The position numbers and the translations under genes are program-made. From Girardinichthys multiradiatus (Eukaryota > Chordata > Actinopteri > Cyprinodontiformes > Goodeidae), in contig NC_061801.1 of NCBI RefSeq assembly GCF_021462225.1, forward strand, positions 7,746,125 through 7,810,124: a stretch of 64,000 nt of DNA, read 5' to 3'. Positions 45,646 to 59,420 of this stretch are shown piece by piece (the stretch's first letter is position 1; every line of letters begins with the position of its first letter). The notes under the pieces were generated by a model. The model ran no database searches. It was not told the origin of the DNA and was given only the letters and a program-made list of their open reading frames with translations.

Positions 45646-48387
45646 TGCATGTTTATAAGCATTTTTATTTACTTTTACTTTTCATGACACAGGACATAAA
45701 CACGTAGATGACTGAACAACAAAAATAATCCACCCTCCCAAATCCACAAAATCATTAAAACGGCTGGTGTGGGTCTGTGCCGACTCCAAGTTCATTCCCT
45801 TGGCTGTAAACCTGCAGTAAATCATAACATATCCGATTGTGTAATAAATAAACTTTGGTCATTGAGCATGTTCTGTATAAAAGGAGCAATTTACAGAATG
45901 CAAGCACAAGTCTGGTTGCTGTTTGCAGAAACAGTGTCAGCGTCTGCTTCTCATGCATGATTTGCATGATGGTAACAGATCTGTCAGAGAAAACAGGCCT
46001 TTGGGTTTCAATCATCAGCGCGTGAGAAATTGCTCAGTCTGGTAATTTAGTAGTTGAATGTAGGTTCTGAAAGAAAGGTTCTGTATTCCTTTTGTGGCAA
46101 TACAAAATCAAGTAACGCATGTTCTTCAGTTTTCATGGAGTCATTTCTGTTTGAGCTGCCTACTTTTTTTGAAGAATTAGTCCACCCAATTCATCTTCGC
46201 ATAAAGATACACAAGTGTAAATATAAATAACAAAACCGGGTCATCGCACATTTCTTCTAATTTTTTTTATATTTTTGATTTTCTTGTTTTTTTTTTTGTT
46301 TGTCTTTTTTCATTTTACCGCTGGTTTTTTTTCTTGAGTTGAATTGTGCAGAATAAATGTCACAGTACATGTGGAAAGAGTTCTGAATTTTTTTTACATC
46401 ACAAAAACGTGGCATTTTACCAGGGTTGTGGACACTTTTAAGAACCACTGCATAGCTTTGATGTGGGGTCAGATGACAATGGGACCCACATGGGTCCTAA
46501 ATGTGTCCTAATATCCTCTTAAGACCATCCTAAGACCTGTACTGAAGGCCGTATGTGTTTAGTGCATTTTTATCCAGTCAACCGAAGTGGGTACCACATA
46601 AGTCCATTGTGAGCCTAGGCCAACCTAGGACCCATCCATCCAGAGCAAAGTCTATATGGAGCCCAGATACACATCCTGGCTGGGTGAACTGAAACCAAAG
46701 CAAGATACAGTAAAGACCCAAGTACATTATTTTTGGTATAGGATAACTGTCCCTTTTTAAATGTCATGTCATGGCGAATTAATCCAAATCAGTAGAGTTA
46801 CTCAGTTTTATAGGTGTGGCTCTATAATTTCAAACTTAAATGTTTAAAAATTGGCCAAAAATCAATTTCCAAATTTTACAGACATATTTTAAATACCTCC
46901 TATACCACCACATCCAAACAATAATATTTCTGAAGAATTCTTTCAAAATTATTCAGATTGACTCTGATACAGATTAAAAGGGATTTAGGGCCAAATACAA
47001 CAACATAGTAAATATTTCTATCAACAGCTCACCCACCTTGCAAATTGCAAATGTGGTTTCCTGAGAAAAGGGGTTCTTGTAAGCTTAGATTGTTGTTTTG
47101 AGGAAATTCTAACCAATCATGACCCAAATACACACCCTTGTAGACTTCTCATTGGTGAATAGCATATAAGAAAACAGTTGTGCTGGTTACCTTCATGGTG
47201 CAACCAAAAGAAATATCAGGGTCTCTTTTTTAAAGTAGAAAGACCACTAAAGTCACATGAGGGCAAGAGTAAAAAGAAAACAATTGAAAACAAATTATTG
47301 TATGGATAAATTAGACAGGTTAAAATTAATTCAGCCTTCTATTATATTTAAATTGTAAATAATAATTTTCTAAATTCATAATACTATTGATTCATAGTAT
47401 GGTAAAATGTTAGCATGTGACCATTTGTTGGTAGATGGCAATTGGCTGGTTACTAGTATTGTGGTAAACAAAGGTTTTAAAAAGTAACAGCTACACAGCC
47501 ATTAAAATGTTTTGTTGTAACATTTTAGGAGATGTCAGAGCAGTGCCCCTCACCCACCTATTGCTGTGTTCTGCCATTCAGCTAATTGAAATAAGGCTGC
47601 TACAGTTGGGACTGGGAAAATTAGGAGTGCCACCAACCAGGTGACCCTGTGTCCACACAACAGTTAGAAAGCTTTGAGTAGCACGTCTGACTGCAGGCTG
47701 GCTACCTGAGCAAATAGCCCAACTAATTAGCCAGCTAAAATCTGCCCTCTAGACTCTGTAAAGAGCAGAAGAGCAAAAAGGTGTAAAATTCTTCACAAAA
47801 GGAATGTTTATAAAAAACTACTACTAAATTTATGGGTTATTTATGACTGCAGTCTATATAAGTCTGTGTATCAAAACAATACATACATGATATATACAAC
47901 ATTATAGCTGCAATAATCAAGATGTTATCAATATTATTTAAGCTACAACAGGATAAATTGTTGCTTTTCTGTTTTAAGTAAAAGCAGTTAGGTCATGCTA
48001 TGCATTTTTATGTAAATACAATAACACCATAAACCCAACATAGCTGTATTCATCTCTTGAGAATTTCATACCAGCTGCTGTCATAATGGTATTTTGGTAT
48101 TTGCCATATCCAGGGAAACTATTTCATATAATGTGATCAATGGAAAGGGATGCTAACAGTGGTGAGTAATAAACTATTGTTATGTAATTTGGGTGGACCG
48201 ACCCTTAAAGGAGTGTATGGAATATTTTCAAACATTTTCACAGGATTTATTTCCCATAGCAGAGTCCAGCGCCTAAGCTCTCATGAGTCTGGTAAATATC
48301 CAACTCTGGTTCTCCTGCCAACTTTGGCTTTGAGTTTTGTCTTGTCAAGTTTCATAATTCATCGCTCTCATGCTCTTTTCTCACACC

Positions 48388-48393
48388 TTTATT
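48388..48393 (-). terminator. Candidate polyadenylation signal for tor4a
   Basis: TTTATT on the plus strand reads AATAAA on the minus strand, 54 nt past the tor4a stop. A second copy is at 48246-48251. Either could be used; a very short 3'UTR makes the second plausible. Confidence 0.4.
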
Positions 48394-48446
48394 CTTCATG
48401 GATAAAAGGAATGTAAAAAGGATTCAAAGGTTTCATGAAGAGCGTT

Positions 48447-51400
48447 TTACAGCAGATTGACCTTTGCCACCACTTGCTTGCAGCCTGTTTGGGAATATTC
48501 GCGGCCTCCAACTGCAGGGTAGTATTCAATCTCCCCTGCGAGGCGCTCGATGTTGCTGTGATCTGGGTAGAAGCCCTCACGGGTAACCTCTTCCAAAAAG
48601 CACTCCATCACATGACCTTTCTCCAAAAGACCAAGAGGTAAGATGTCAGCCTCAGACCACAGTGAATGATGCTTCTCCAGCGTCTTGCGTAAAATGGGAG
48701 TCAGTTCTTTGACGAAGTTGCTGTGGCGACCTGAGGCTGTCATTGCCATGGGAATACTCGAGGAGTTCTGTAGCATGTGTTTGGTGATGTGTGCATGGCC
48801 TAGGTTGCTCAGGATCAGGTAAATGGCGTTCAGGTATTCGTTGGACTGTTTGGAGGCGACGAGCTGCAACAGCACGTCGAAGATCTCCATGTGCATGTGC
48901 TCGGCCTCATCAAAGATGAAGAGCGGGATCTTCTCCTCTTCCTCGGCCTTCTCCACCATCTCCGAGATTAGAGTGGAGAGGTTACGAGCGCACTGCATGG
49001 CATCGGCCTCCTGGGGGCAGTGGTGAAGCACGTAGTACTGCAGCACCAAGGTGTCACCCACCACCGAGCGGAAGTGTCCAGCTAGAAGGCGCCCCAGGTG
49101 GCTCTTCCCTACACCACTGGGGCCATGGATGGACACCACCAAAGGCTTGTTGTGAACATATGTAAATAAGTAGTCATTCAAGTGGGACAGCAGACCCTCT
49201 ACTGCCCCCTGCTGCCCAAACATCTCGCGCCTCAGAGTCTTCTCCAATCCTTCTAGATCATATCTGAGAACGTGGTCATCCAGGTTCTCTATGGCGTTGT
49301 ACACCTGAGGAGATACAATCCCACATTTTATAAATCCGAAGGCACATATAAATAGTTTGCATAGCTTCATTCATGCATTTTATGATATACATATTTTTAT
49401 CTGTCCAAAAGTATAGGTAATGCTACACATCTTTAAAATATATCTTTAAAAAATAAAAATCTACATCAAAGTTTTGCAGTATATTTGTGCTAATATACAA
49501 AATGCATTATTCTTCTTCTCCGAGTCGTTTTCTCTTCCCTACTTCAGTTCGGTTCACAAACCCGTGTTTATTGCATGTCTTCCCCTTCTCTCCCTAACCT
49601 TCTTCCTGTTAAGCTACTATTGAATAGGCCACCAGTGCTGCAAAATCTGCTGCTCGAGTGGCCACTAGTGGATATATATCAGTTAAATGTAGTGTGCATT
49701 ATTCAGAGACATCTGGTGCAACCACAATGTTTGTGAGGTTGGTTCCACACAAATACCTGCAATGAAGGCTTCCCATTTATACACAGATATAAATTTAGTT
49801 TTACATTTTAACCTGTAGAACCTTTGAAGAATGAAAGTTTGGACCATTTAGTACCAACAATGAAACTATTTTGAGAACAGTTTGTTAAAGAGAATCTCCT
49901 TTCCTTTATTTGGGTAAATATCTGTGAAAACTATGCAACTTTATCATCTATTAGGTCTGCAGAGAAAACCATCGGGGTTGACCTTCCCTCCATCCAGGAC
50001 TAACATCGCTGTAGACCCCACACATCCTGGACACAAACTTTTACCTTCATTTCGGCGCTACAAAAAGCTATTTGCAACAATTTCAAAGCCATTTGAAACG
50101 GAGAAAAAAAAGCATATTTGCACAACCGTAACCTGCCTTTCATTTTTCTTTTTTTCATATAAAAATGGCTTACACATACAAGTGCATTCTGTTCCTGTTA
50201 TCCTTTATCTTATTTCCAATAAGGTTTATATATTTATACCTTTTGTCTGTAAAATATGAGCGCTTGAAACCGAAGTTATATTCCTTATTTGTGCACTAAA
50301 TCTTGGCCAACAAAGCATATTCTGATTCATATTGTGAGGGACACCCACAACACATGTAGCTATCAGAGACTAGTTTTGACATAGTAAATCATTCTGCATA
50401 AAAACTCATGCTGCATATATAAACAAACTTCAAAAAATGAATTTGAGAAAAATAGCTTTATTAAAACAGAAAAGGTGAAGAAGGGTATCATAAATACTTT
50501 GAGCTGATGGAAACCTCTTTAAATATTCTTACCAAGGCCTTTAGAACACTGTTAGTAACTGCAGATATACAACTTGTAATAGGTTTCTGTTTAATGGTGC
50601 TGAGAAGCTTGTAATTACTGTAGAAATCTATCCACAGTGCTGCGGGGTATGAACAGCTTAATCACCTTAAAAATATCTGCATCAACCGCACTCCGCTGAA
50701 TAATGACAGGGCGCTATTTATAACCCGAACGAACACAGAGCTGACAAAGTTTGCAGGGAAAAGGTTCAGTCTATTCTGCATTTAAACCCAAACAGGATAA
50801 AACACATTTGTTCAGCTTTTACTGTGTAGTCAGGGGGCGGAGTAGCAGGCAATCTGAGGCTCAGTTTTCAACATGAGCTGGTCAGAGTCAGCATCTCAGT
50901 CACACATGTTTGCTGTCTGAGCATTACACACAGAATGCAACTCTTCATGATTTGCAGGTATTTAGTCTTTAATACATTTTAAGCATCTTGTTTTGGTGAA
51001 ATACTTTGATACAAAATTTTAAAATATAAAATAACAGCTGAGTGTCTTTTTCATGGCTCTCTTTTTGGGCATTGTTCATTTTTATCAAAGGTTTCTTGTG
51101 TCAAAGTTTCATTTTTTTATTCCTTTTGTTAACATCCACATTGTGTTGATATTTGTCCCTTATTTCCTCACTTTATTTAACTGATAAGTGATTAGACCGT
51201 ATTAACAGAAAGGTCATTTAAAGGTGCAGTATATGTGATTCCATAAAATCTGGTGCTAAAGATTAAGATTGCAATAAAATACTCTTGAAATAAAACAAAC
51301 CACTTTAAAATGGTGAGGTCAGTTCTGATGGTTTAGCACATTTCTTTTTATTAAATGTTCCCTCTTTTTGTTGAGATTTGTTTTGTTAAAACATCGTTGA

Positions 51401-52238
51401 ATCCCTTTTGGGTTGCTTTGCATCTTTTTTCCAAGACATTTTTGGAAAGTTAATTTCTGTCATTTTTTTTCAAATTGTTTAAGCCTCTGTGTAGATTTCT
51501 GTGGTTTTTAGTCTCTTTGAAGTCTTTGTATATTTTGCTTTTTTCTTTTTAATTTAGGCCATTATTGTGACTTAACTTCTTGTTTGATTTCCACCCACTG
51601 CATACTTATAAATATTATACAATATATTATACATTAGCATTCCCTTGTGTATTAAAAGATTTATATTCTTTGCTTTTCCACAATTACTATGTAATTGTGC
51701 CTTAAATTAACTAGAGACAAAGCAAAGTGAGAATGTCTACAGATATGCACCATCTGGATGAGAAGGGTTGTTACTGGTTTACCTGGATAAAGACTATGAC
51801 GAAGAGCAGGTACAGGCAGGAAGTTGCTCGGCTGCGCTCCTGCTTAGGCATTTTGCGTTGTCTTTCAGGGGGATACAACACATCTCTTTTTCTCCCTCTT
51901 TTCTTCTTCTTCTGAGGGACAGAAGGAATGGCAGGGAAGGGAGGGGGGGTAAGTCCGTTGAAGGTGAAGATTTTGGGGCTGGTGCACCTGGGAGCCCCTG
52001 TGAGGCCACATTGTGTTCCCAGCCCGAGGGCCATCTCCTGGCGGCGCCTCTTTATGGCCTGGTACTTCTGTTTGATGCGTATGACAGCACGCAGAGAGGC
52101 GAAGCTTGACAGACTGGGGGTTGGACTGCCCCTGTCCTTCTGGTTCTTCCCTTCTTCACTGTCCACTTCTTCATCCAGCTCTCCCTCAAAGTCTTCCACC
52201 AACTGAGAGGAAGAGGTGCTGCTGCTTTCATCACTCAT
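48447..52238 (-). CDS. tor4a: tor4a, torsin family 4 member A, complete coding sequence
   Basis: Torsins are AAA+ ATPase-fold proteins of the ER and nuclear envelope lumen. Two coding exons, minus strand: 52238-51783 (152 codons) and 49304-48447 (285 codons plus TAA), phase-0 GT-AG intron, 437 aa (human about 423). Exon 1: acidic Ser/Glu N-terminus, a basic KKKKRGRKR cluster near residue 110, then a hydrophobic segment CLYLLFVIVFIQV at about 141-153, the predicted membrane anchor. Exon 2: TOR4A signature YNAIENLDD, Walker A GPSGVGKS (about 213-220), Walker B LFIFDEAEHM (about 280-289), and the torsin C-terminal GCK (about 426-428) ending KQVVAKVNLL. Walker B has the DE pair, and the GCK redox/sensor motif is intact. 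The start at 52238 is the first Met of the open exon. The intron falls at the junction of anchor and AAA domain. Partners (LAP1/LULL1-like activators for other torsins) not tested here. Confidence 0.95.
49305..51782. other. tor4a intron
   Basis: AT-rich 2.5 kb between the two coding exons; T-rich near 51000-51600. No nested gene seen. Confidence 0.6.
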
Positions 52239-55200
52239 CTACAGACAGAAAGCATAAGCTTTACCTTTAGCTACTGAATCCATCTGTAGATAAAAGTTCT
52301 CTTGATTATTAGAGAAAACATCCATAGCTTGATCATTTCACCTGATAAAGGCTTAGTTTTAAGTTCATTGACATGTCTTTCAATAAAAGGAACCAAGACC
52401 TAACTGGACAGTAGAACTTTGCTAAAGAAACTCTTAGAATTTGACTTTCAAAGCTGAAATTGGTTAAATATGCTGTCGTCTTCTACAGCATTGTTACAAG
52501 ATTCTGGTTTAGGTATGATACCTAGGGCTGAATTTCTTCCCAGTTAAATGAATATAGACATTATTCTGATCCCATCTTAGCTTAAACTCGGAGGTGAGGT
52601 TTCTTATTTCTTCAGGGCAAAAACAACTACATTTAGGCCCCAAACGTATTCCTGCCCCTGGCAGGTTTAAATTTCAAATTATTTTCATTCAACCAAGAAG
52701 TTTGTTTCGGATAGGAGAGGTAGGCATCTCTGAAACAATAATAAAACCATGTAAAAGGAATAAAATACAGGATTTATCAGTTGCTTTTTTTAACCTATAT
52801 TTTAATAAATAATCACACCCTTTCACTGCCGACCCGCATTTTCCATGTTTCCGCTTTTTATTGTGAAAGTGTATCTTTGGTGAGGAGCTCCATGTCTTTG
52901 AGGTTGACATAGGTGTCTATGGGAAGCCAAATGTGTGAAACAAGACTGTAATATACTCTTTAAAAGAAACCCTAGGTTTTGTTTGAAGGGTCTGAGGAAG
53001 TTGTGGGTGCTGTAATTTAAAACAATATATTTTAAATTGCATTTTTTTATTTTCTGTCTTAACCTCTATGGGTTAGTTCCTGCCTCTTTATGGGGCCACA
53101 CCCTAACGAGCCTGTATGCCTAGGAGAAAAAGTATTTAAACATGGGCAGTTTTGCATTCAGTGTTTCAGGTCTGAAAACATCCAATGACTTAAAAAGGAC
53201 TCATTGTTGCTTTAGTGAACAATTTGCTATTTTAGAAAATCACCCTTCCTTTCATTTTTGTAATGTAATGGCAGATGGTTAAAACATTGTGTTATTTTTA
53301 TTATTTTACGCCAGCAAAGAAGCAACCTATCCTTCTGGCCTTTCATAAATGAGAAGAGAAGAGGTTGATGAAATGCTTCAGATTAAAAATCGTATATCTC
53401 ATCTTCATAGTTGAAGTCTTAGAAAAGTGTCTTGTATTTGCTTTTTAACCCTGCAGCTGGCTGAATGCATAAACCATGAATTTTCACTACATCACTCCCT
53501 CTACCCTGTTACAAGTCATCCTGTGACCACCTTGCTCGGCGAGTCAGAGGCCTAACAGAGGTGGGCTGACTTCAAACCCCTTCGCTGTATCGACCATTTA
53601 CAAAATCTCAGAGACTGCAAAATGGTGCCTTAATCGCATCTTGCAGTGTGTTGAGACAGGAGCTAGTATCTAGTCTGCAGTGGATAACTCACACATTTTT
53701 CCACCACAGTGGCTGCAGTGCTTAGAGCTGGTGCGCCTCTTCTAATTCTGTCCCAACTGATTCAGCCTATTCTGGGTTGTTTTTTTTTTACAGTACACTG
53801 AGACAGTTTATTCATACAGATCACATTATTGCTATCAGCATCCCTGTAAACAGATGCTTTAATTGATTAACAGAGTTTTAAACAACATGCTGCGTTTGGG
53901 AATGCTAGAAATCCCTAATCAGTACCAGCAGCACTCCCAGACAGGAGTTAAATAATGAGCAGGATTTTAATCATGATGGCTGTTGCTATAAAAAGACCAG
54001 TTTAGACCAAGTGAAGGTGACAGGTGAATAAACAGCGAGAATATAAAAGGCAGTGTTATTTTGAGTATTAATGTTGAAGCTCAGTGTTTTTCACAGTTTG
54101 TTTTCCTTTAATTAAGCCAATCAAAAGCAAAGGTAATTCCAGAGTTTTAAACATGCCACTAACAACATTTTTATTGGTTGTTAATCTTCATGAACCCACC
54201 TGCAACTCCTGACAAAAGAATTTCTTTGCCATTATGTGCTTTTGCTTGCTTTGTACCCGACTTTATAAAAAGGTATAAAATGCTAAAACATACCGAGGGA
54301 TGTTTCTTAGATACATCTCAGCATGCTCTCAGAATTACATTTTTCTATATAGTCTGCTGTAAGGAAATGTGGTGATATGATTATATTTGACAAGTGAAAC
54401 TGAATCTTTTAACTTGTCAAGGTATTTTTTGTTCCACACTCGCTTCCTGGCTAGATTTAGAGGCATTAAGTAGACCTTGCTGTTGCTAAGGTCATAGTTG
54501 GCTTGGATAGGTTTTTTTTCTCCTAATAAAGGAAGTTACTTGAAAATAGCATTTTGTATTTATTTGGGTTATCGTTGTCTAATACGGAGGTTTGATCACC
54601 CGAAACTTCTAAGTGACAAAAACAGAAAACATCTGGGGCAAATACCTTTTCATAGCACTGTACTTAGATTTGATCACGAGTCAAACTCTCCTATATTTCA
54701 GAGGAGTCAGCTGGCCTTAACAGAAATCAGAAACACCATAAATAAGAACAGAGTGCAATATAACGTTTTCAGGTAATAATACACAAATAAATGTAGTTAC
54801 TTGTGAGATGTGACCATTTATGATCATTTATCTTCATATTTAATGAAAATATTTAACAACAAACTGATATAACAGATATCTTTAAACACACAGGTATGGA
54901 ATGACAGTAGGAAAGGACAGGAGGGGGACACTGATTGGTGAACGAGTGCATTGATGTGAACCAGTTTAGCAACGGAACTGGTTTGGGAAGAACCTTCTTA
55001 GCATCTTTATTGCATCAGCCAACTTATAGTAAAAACAACTGCAGTTTGAAGAATGAGATGGCAGTTCAACCGAACCCTCTCTTCTAAACCTTTAAAAGCC
55101 CATGATGTTTGCATTAGATGGTTATTTACAGAGGAAACCGTAGTTATCAACCACAGAGGACCGAATCGGCCCGTTATAATAACCTTTCCACTGGAAACGT

Positions 55201-58200
55201 ACCGCTAATCAGAACCTTTTAGGCACATTTCACCAAAGTAACCATCAGTTACGATAATTATATAGTGTAAGAAACTGAAATATTGTAGCAGATCAAGTAA
55301 ATTCGATTTTATTGATTATTTACCCTGCTTTACTGTTTCATCAGATTCTGGCTGGACATGTTTCAAATGGGAAGGTCATTTAGAAGACCACAAATCAACT
55401 CGCTGTGTTCATAACCACAGAGTTTTGTGTAAATAGCCATATAATGCAAATGCATTTGCAGTAACAAGGTTCCCAAAAATATTGTTCATAAAAACAGCTA
55501 TGAAATGTTTAAGCTTAGAGAAGTCTGCTTTTGTTTTTTTAACCAGGCATTGCTGCAACATGGCAACTTTTCAGCTTGAATGCTCAAATGAAGCTCGGTT
55601 TCACTTCATCCCTGGTGAATACTGTGGTATTTGGTTTCGAAAATTAAAACATAGCAGGTCAAAAGGGTGAGCGTTCGCTTTTTTTCTTTTCAAAGAAAAT
55701 GTTAAAATCAACTCTTACATCAGTGGTATGCAACAAAATAGGATGTAGCAGTTGGGAAAAAGAGTTTGGCTCTGAGCACTGAGTGGATAGATTTAATGCT
55801 GCTGCCATTTGTCTTTGATCTGTTGCCAAACCAAGTGTTGCTCAGTGTTAATTACATTAAAATTGAGAAGACATCTGCAAGTAACCACACAGATCAAGTT
55901 CGAATTGCATGAAAATGCAGAAGGTCGATACATGTTGGACCAATCTGCAGACAGCCAGTGTTACAGGACGGGTGTCTGAAAGAGCTGCACGTAGAAAACA
56001 GCACAAACTTATTTTCTCTTGCTTAAAAACAGTGTGGTGACAGTGAAAGAAGGCTGTATGCCAAATTGTGGTGAAAAAGCAATGACAGGAAGATTAGGCC
56101 AAAGCCAACTTCCACAGAGACATCAGATAAAATATAGATCATAACTACATTTAAATAAAAGCTTCTCTTTTTTAGGTAATATTCAAATGGCGTACAAAAA
56201 TCACACGAACTATTACTGGAGAGAGAAGGAAGTGCAGAAGTTTCAGGAAGCTTCTCAGGCCTGCAGGATAATAACTCACAAAACAGCTTTGTGACAGTTG
56301 TTTCATGCACTACATGCACATGTCAAAGTGCATGATTGGTGAACATGCAGTTTCAGTTTTCCACAACTTCATATATTAATAATAGACTGTTTTTAAAGAT
56401 GTATTTCGACCTAAAACTCAGCTGATCTGCCTTGGAACAATCCTGAGTTTATATTGCAGGAGTGTAACCATTTCTCTGACAAAAACTCCCAGCAGGTCCT
56501 GTTAATATGTATTAAGCTTTACAGTAAAGGAACTATCAGTTATACCCAGGGGAGATAAAGACAGCAGCTGTTGCAACAAAACTGAGAATAGTGAAGGCAT
56601 TGTCTGACTGATCAGTCGGATATTATTGTTAATATTGCCAGAGAGGCTCGGGCCCTTCTGTAAAAGCCATAAAACACACACCAGGCTCTTTACATCAGCA
56701 CTAAAGAATTCCAATGGGCTCACTGGGAGCAAAATGAGCGAGAAAGCAAAGGGATATCAGAGCTTCATCTGCTCGTTTTCCCCATGTCCTCACATGCAGA
56801 GACCTGAATGTCTAGGAGCATTCCAGGCATGTTAAAAACTTTTCCCCACTTTAAGGCTACTTCTTAGAAATGTTGCTTTAATTAAATCCTTAATTCTGCA
56901 TTTACCAGAACATGCACACTGTGCCTAAAGTTGAAAAAGCACAAACAGATGAAGTTTCCAGGTGTGGTCTACTGATATGTCTATTTTTTAAATTAAATTT
57001 GAAGTTTTCCCCATACAGAACATCTGCAATTCAGCTGCAAAGCTGCGAATATCAAACACAGATAGAGAAACGTGGAGCTGACAGAAGTAGAAAAGAGATT
57101 TCCGATTACCTTAAAATGTGGCATGAAACTTTCCAAAGTGAGCCAGTTTTATTTGAAGGTCTAGTCCATAGTTTTTTGGAAAGGAGAAGGCAGAAAAGCT
57201 CAACACAGTTTAACACAGGAAGGCTGGCTATCTTTAACTCTGAAAGTTACTTTCAGCCCTCTGCTCGCTCCTCCCCGTTCTTCCTCTTTTTATACTCTCT
57301 GCCTTCCCTCCCATTTCTCATGATTGTTTTCTAACCATCAGCTCTAACCTTTCATCAGAGCTAATCCAGTGAAACTACTTGCTCTCACCTACCTTTGTCT
57401 AATTACTTGTAAAATCACAAACAAAGCAGGATCAGCTTTTTCTGGGTCAGCATCAAAGAAGGGATTTACAGTCAACCACAGAGGTTATGCATCATAGACG
57501 GTAATTTATGAGCTCACTGGCCAAAAACAAGAAATATTCTGTTTGGAAAATGTGTTGGTTTGAATGTTATCTGAGAATGAAAGAACTGATACCATAGTTG
57601 TATCACTGAGAATAACAGAGAAGCAATACTGTGTAACAATCGCTGAAGGAAATGTAGTAAAAGTGGGGTTGATTGCATCTTTAAGCCTCTGGTATGAGCA
57701 ACTAAAATCAAAATAAAATCCACAATCCATCAATTTAATGTCTGATGGAAAGTTTGATTTGTAGTCAAAATTCAGAAATGCTAAGTTCTAAGTTGGAAAA
57801 ATAAACTGCAACTCCCACAGGGCTGGAGGTTAGAATACCAACTTGGAAAGGCAGAAATGTAGCAAACTTATAATAGACTGTATGAAAATAAACTATATAA
57901 CTATAGCAATAATTTATGAGTGCCATTAAATAGAAATCAGTCTCTTATTTAAAAATAAGACTCAGTGTCATATTTATTGAAAACTTAATCTGAGGAAGGA
58001 TTCTCCTTATTGGGGTCTTATCATATACATTCCAATAAGGAATGAATAATTAATATCAAAAATAAGATTTCATTTAAGAATCGAAAATATAAACTTTTTA
58101 TTGAAACTAAATGAATATTGGAGCTAAACACTAAAAGAATCAATAACATAACTCATTAATAATCTCACTAATCAACTTTTCATGATTGGAAAAATAATAG

Positions 58201-59190
58201 GTAACAAACTCAAACGTAAAATAAATGTAAAAACTAACTCTACTTAAAAATACATTTTGGTCAGTGTTCAAAATATTAAAGTTGATTCAAAGTTTAACTT
58301 TATCAGTGTTTCTGGTCTGTCTCTGAACTTTAAAGGAAAGGCATTCGGACTAATCCTGAGTCTTGATATCTAATGGTAACTTTAAAGCAAATTCTTTGAA
58401 AAATCAATAATGAAAAATTCACAGGAGGAGAAGTTAGCTTCTCAGACCAGAACACCAACAAATCAGAAAATCTAGAATTTCTTACTGTGGTCCAGATTTA
58501 GTAGTGTCACCTCTCAGTGACCTGGGCTGGCTGTCTTGACTTGGAGTTCTTGCTGTCTCATTTTTCAGTTCAGCTGATGGGGAGTATCAGAACACAGCTG
58601 TTTATGATCTGATGTTTATTTTGTGTTTCAGGGAAGTAGCAGCTGGCCTATCTGGCAAAGTCTGTTGGGTGGCTTCCAACCTGGGATTGCACCAGTGCCG
58701 AATCGGACACAAAGGAAAGAAATGGCCTTAAAGAAAGTCATCTAGTGATGTTGAGCATGTCCAGGCGTTGAGGAAAAACAAAATAAAACTTGGTACCGAA
58801 AACCTTATTAAGCACAAACAAAAGTTAGAAATTACTGATGATTTTACGGATTATTTTCAAAGAAAATAAATGTATTTAAGGGGATTCAGATATCATGATT
58901 TTGATCATAACAGCGTTGTAAGGTCTTAAAAACATGTACAGCAGACTCAGTCAGCATGGGATAGGAGCCTGTGTTCATTGACACCTCCTAAGACATTTTC
59001 TTTTTTTTTTTCTTCTTTAAGAAACGTGTCCTGTCTGGCAGAGTAGCACTCAGAATTGTTGTCTGAGTCCCAAGAAAAAGCCCAACAGATTTACTTTCAC
59101 AAGTGGAGCATTACGGCTTTCTCTGTAATGCTCCAGTTGATATATATAAAAACTTGTATTATAAATTGCTTTGGTGTTATTTCAAATATA
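52239..59190. other. AT-rich spacer with no recognisable gene
   Basis: The first few hundred bases hold the tor4a 5'UTR and promoter. Beyond that, no exon, RNA gene or clear mobile element is recognised; the longest open frame (56912-57334, 140 codons) has no family resemblance. Distal exons of an unseen gene cannot be excluded. Confidence 0.45.
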
Positions 59191-59194
59191 ATGG

Positions 59195-59320
59195 ACACGG
59201 AGACAGAAACGACAGTGAAAAAAGAAGAAATAAAGGGAGGGAGATGGGGCAAAAAGGTAAAAGGGAGAAGAAAATAAGAATAAAGGAGATAAAGAAAGAG
59301 AATACAAGATAACCATCCCT
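59195..59320. repeat. Purine-rich tract left of Tc1 copy 2
   Basis: A/G run (agaaataaagggagggagat and following) on the plus strand. The small Lys/Arg-rich open frames here come from composition. Confidence 0.6.
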
Positions 59321-59420
59321 GATGTCTGCTTCTACACCTGCAGAATAACAGAAAAACAGAGAATAAAAAGAAAAACCCCAGGGACAAACAATTACACGGT
59401 ACTAATTAATACAAGATGTA

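Larger units (their letters stand above)
42300..48386. other. Spacer between vdac3 and tor4a
   Basis: Apart from the Tc1-like pieces, hairpins and dinucleotide palindrome listed, no exon is recognised. 46460-46700 has repeated gacccacatgggtcc/cctaggaccc words suggestive of an unnamed repeat. The rest is AT-rich. Confidence 0.5.

Noticed and set aside
56912..57334. 140-codon plus-strand frame
   Set aside because: No motif; codon content resembles spacer.
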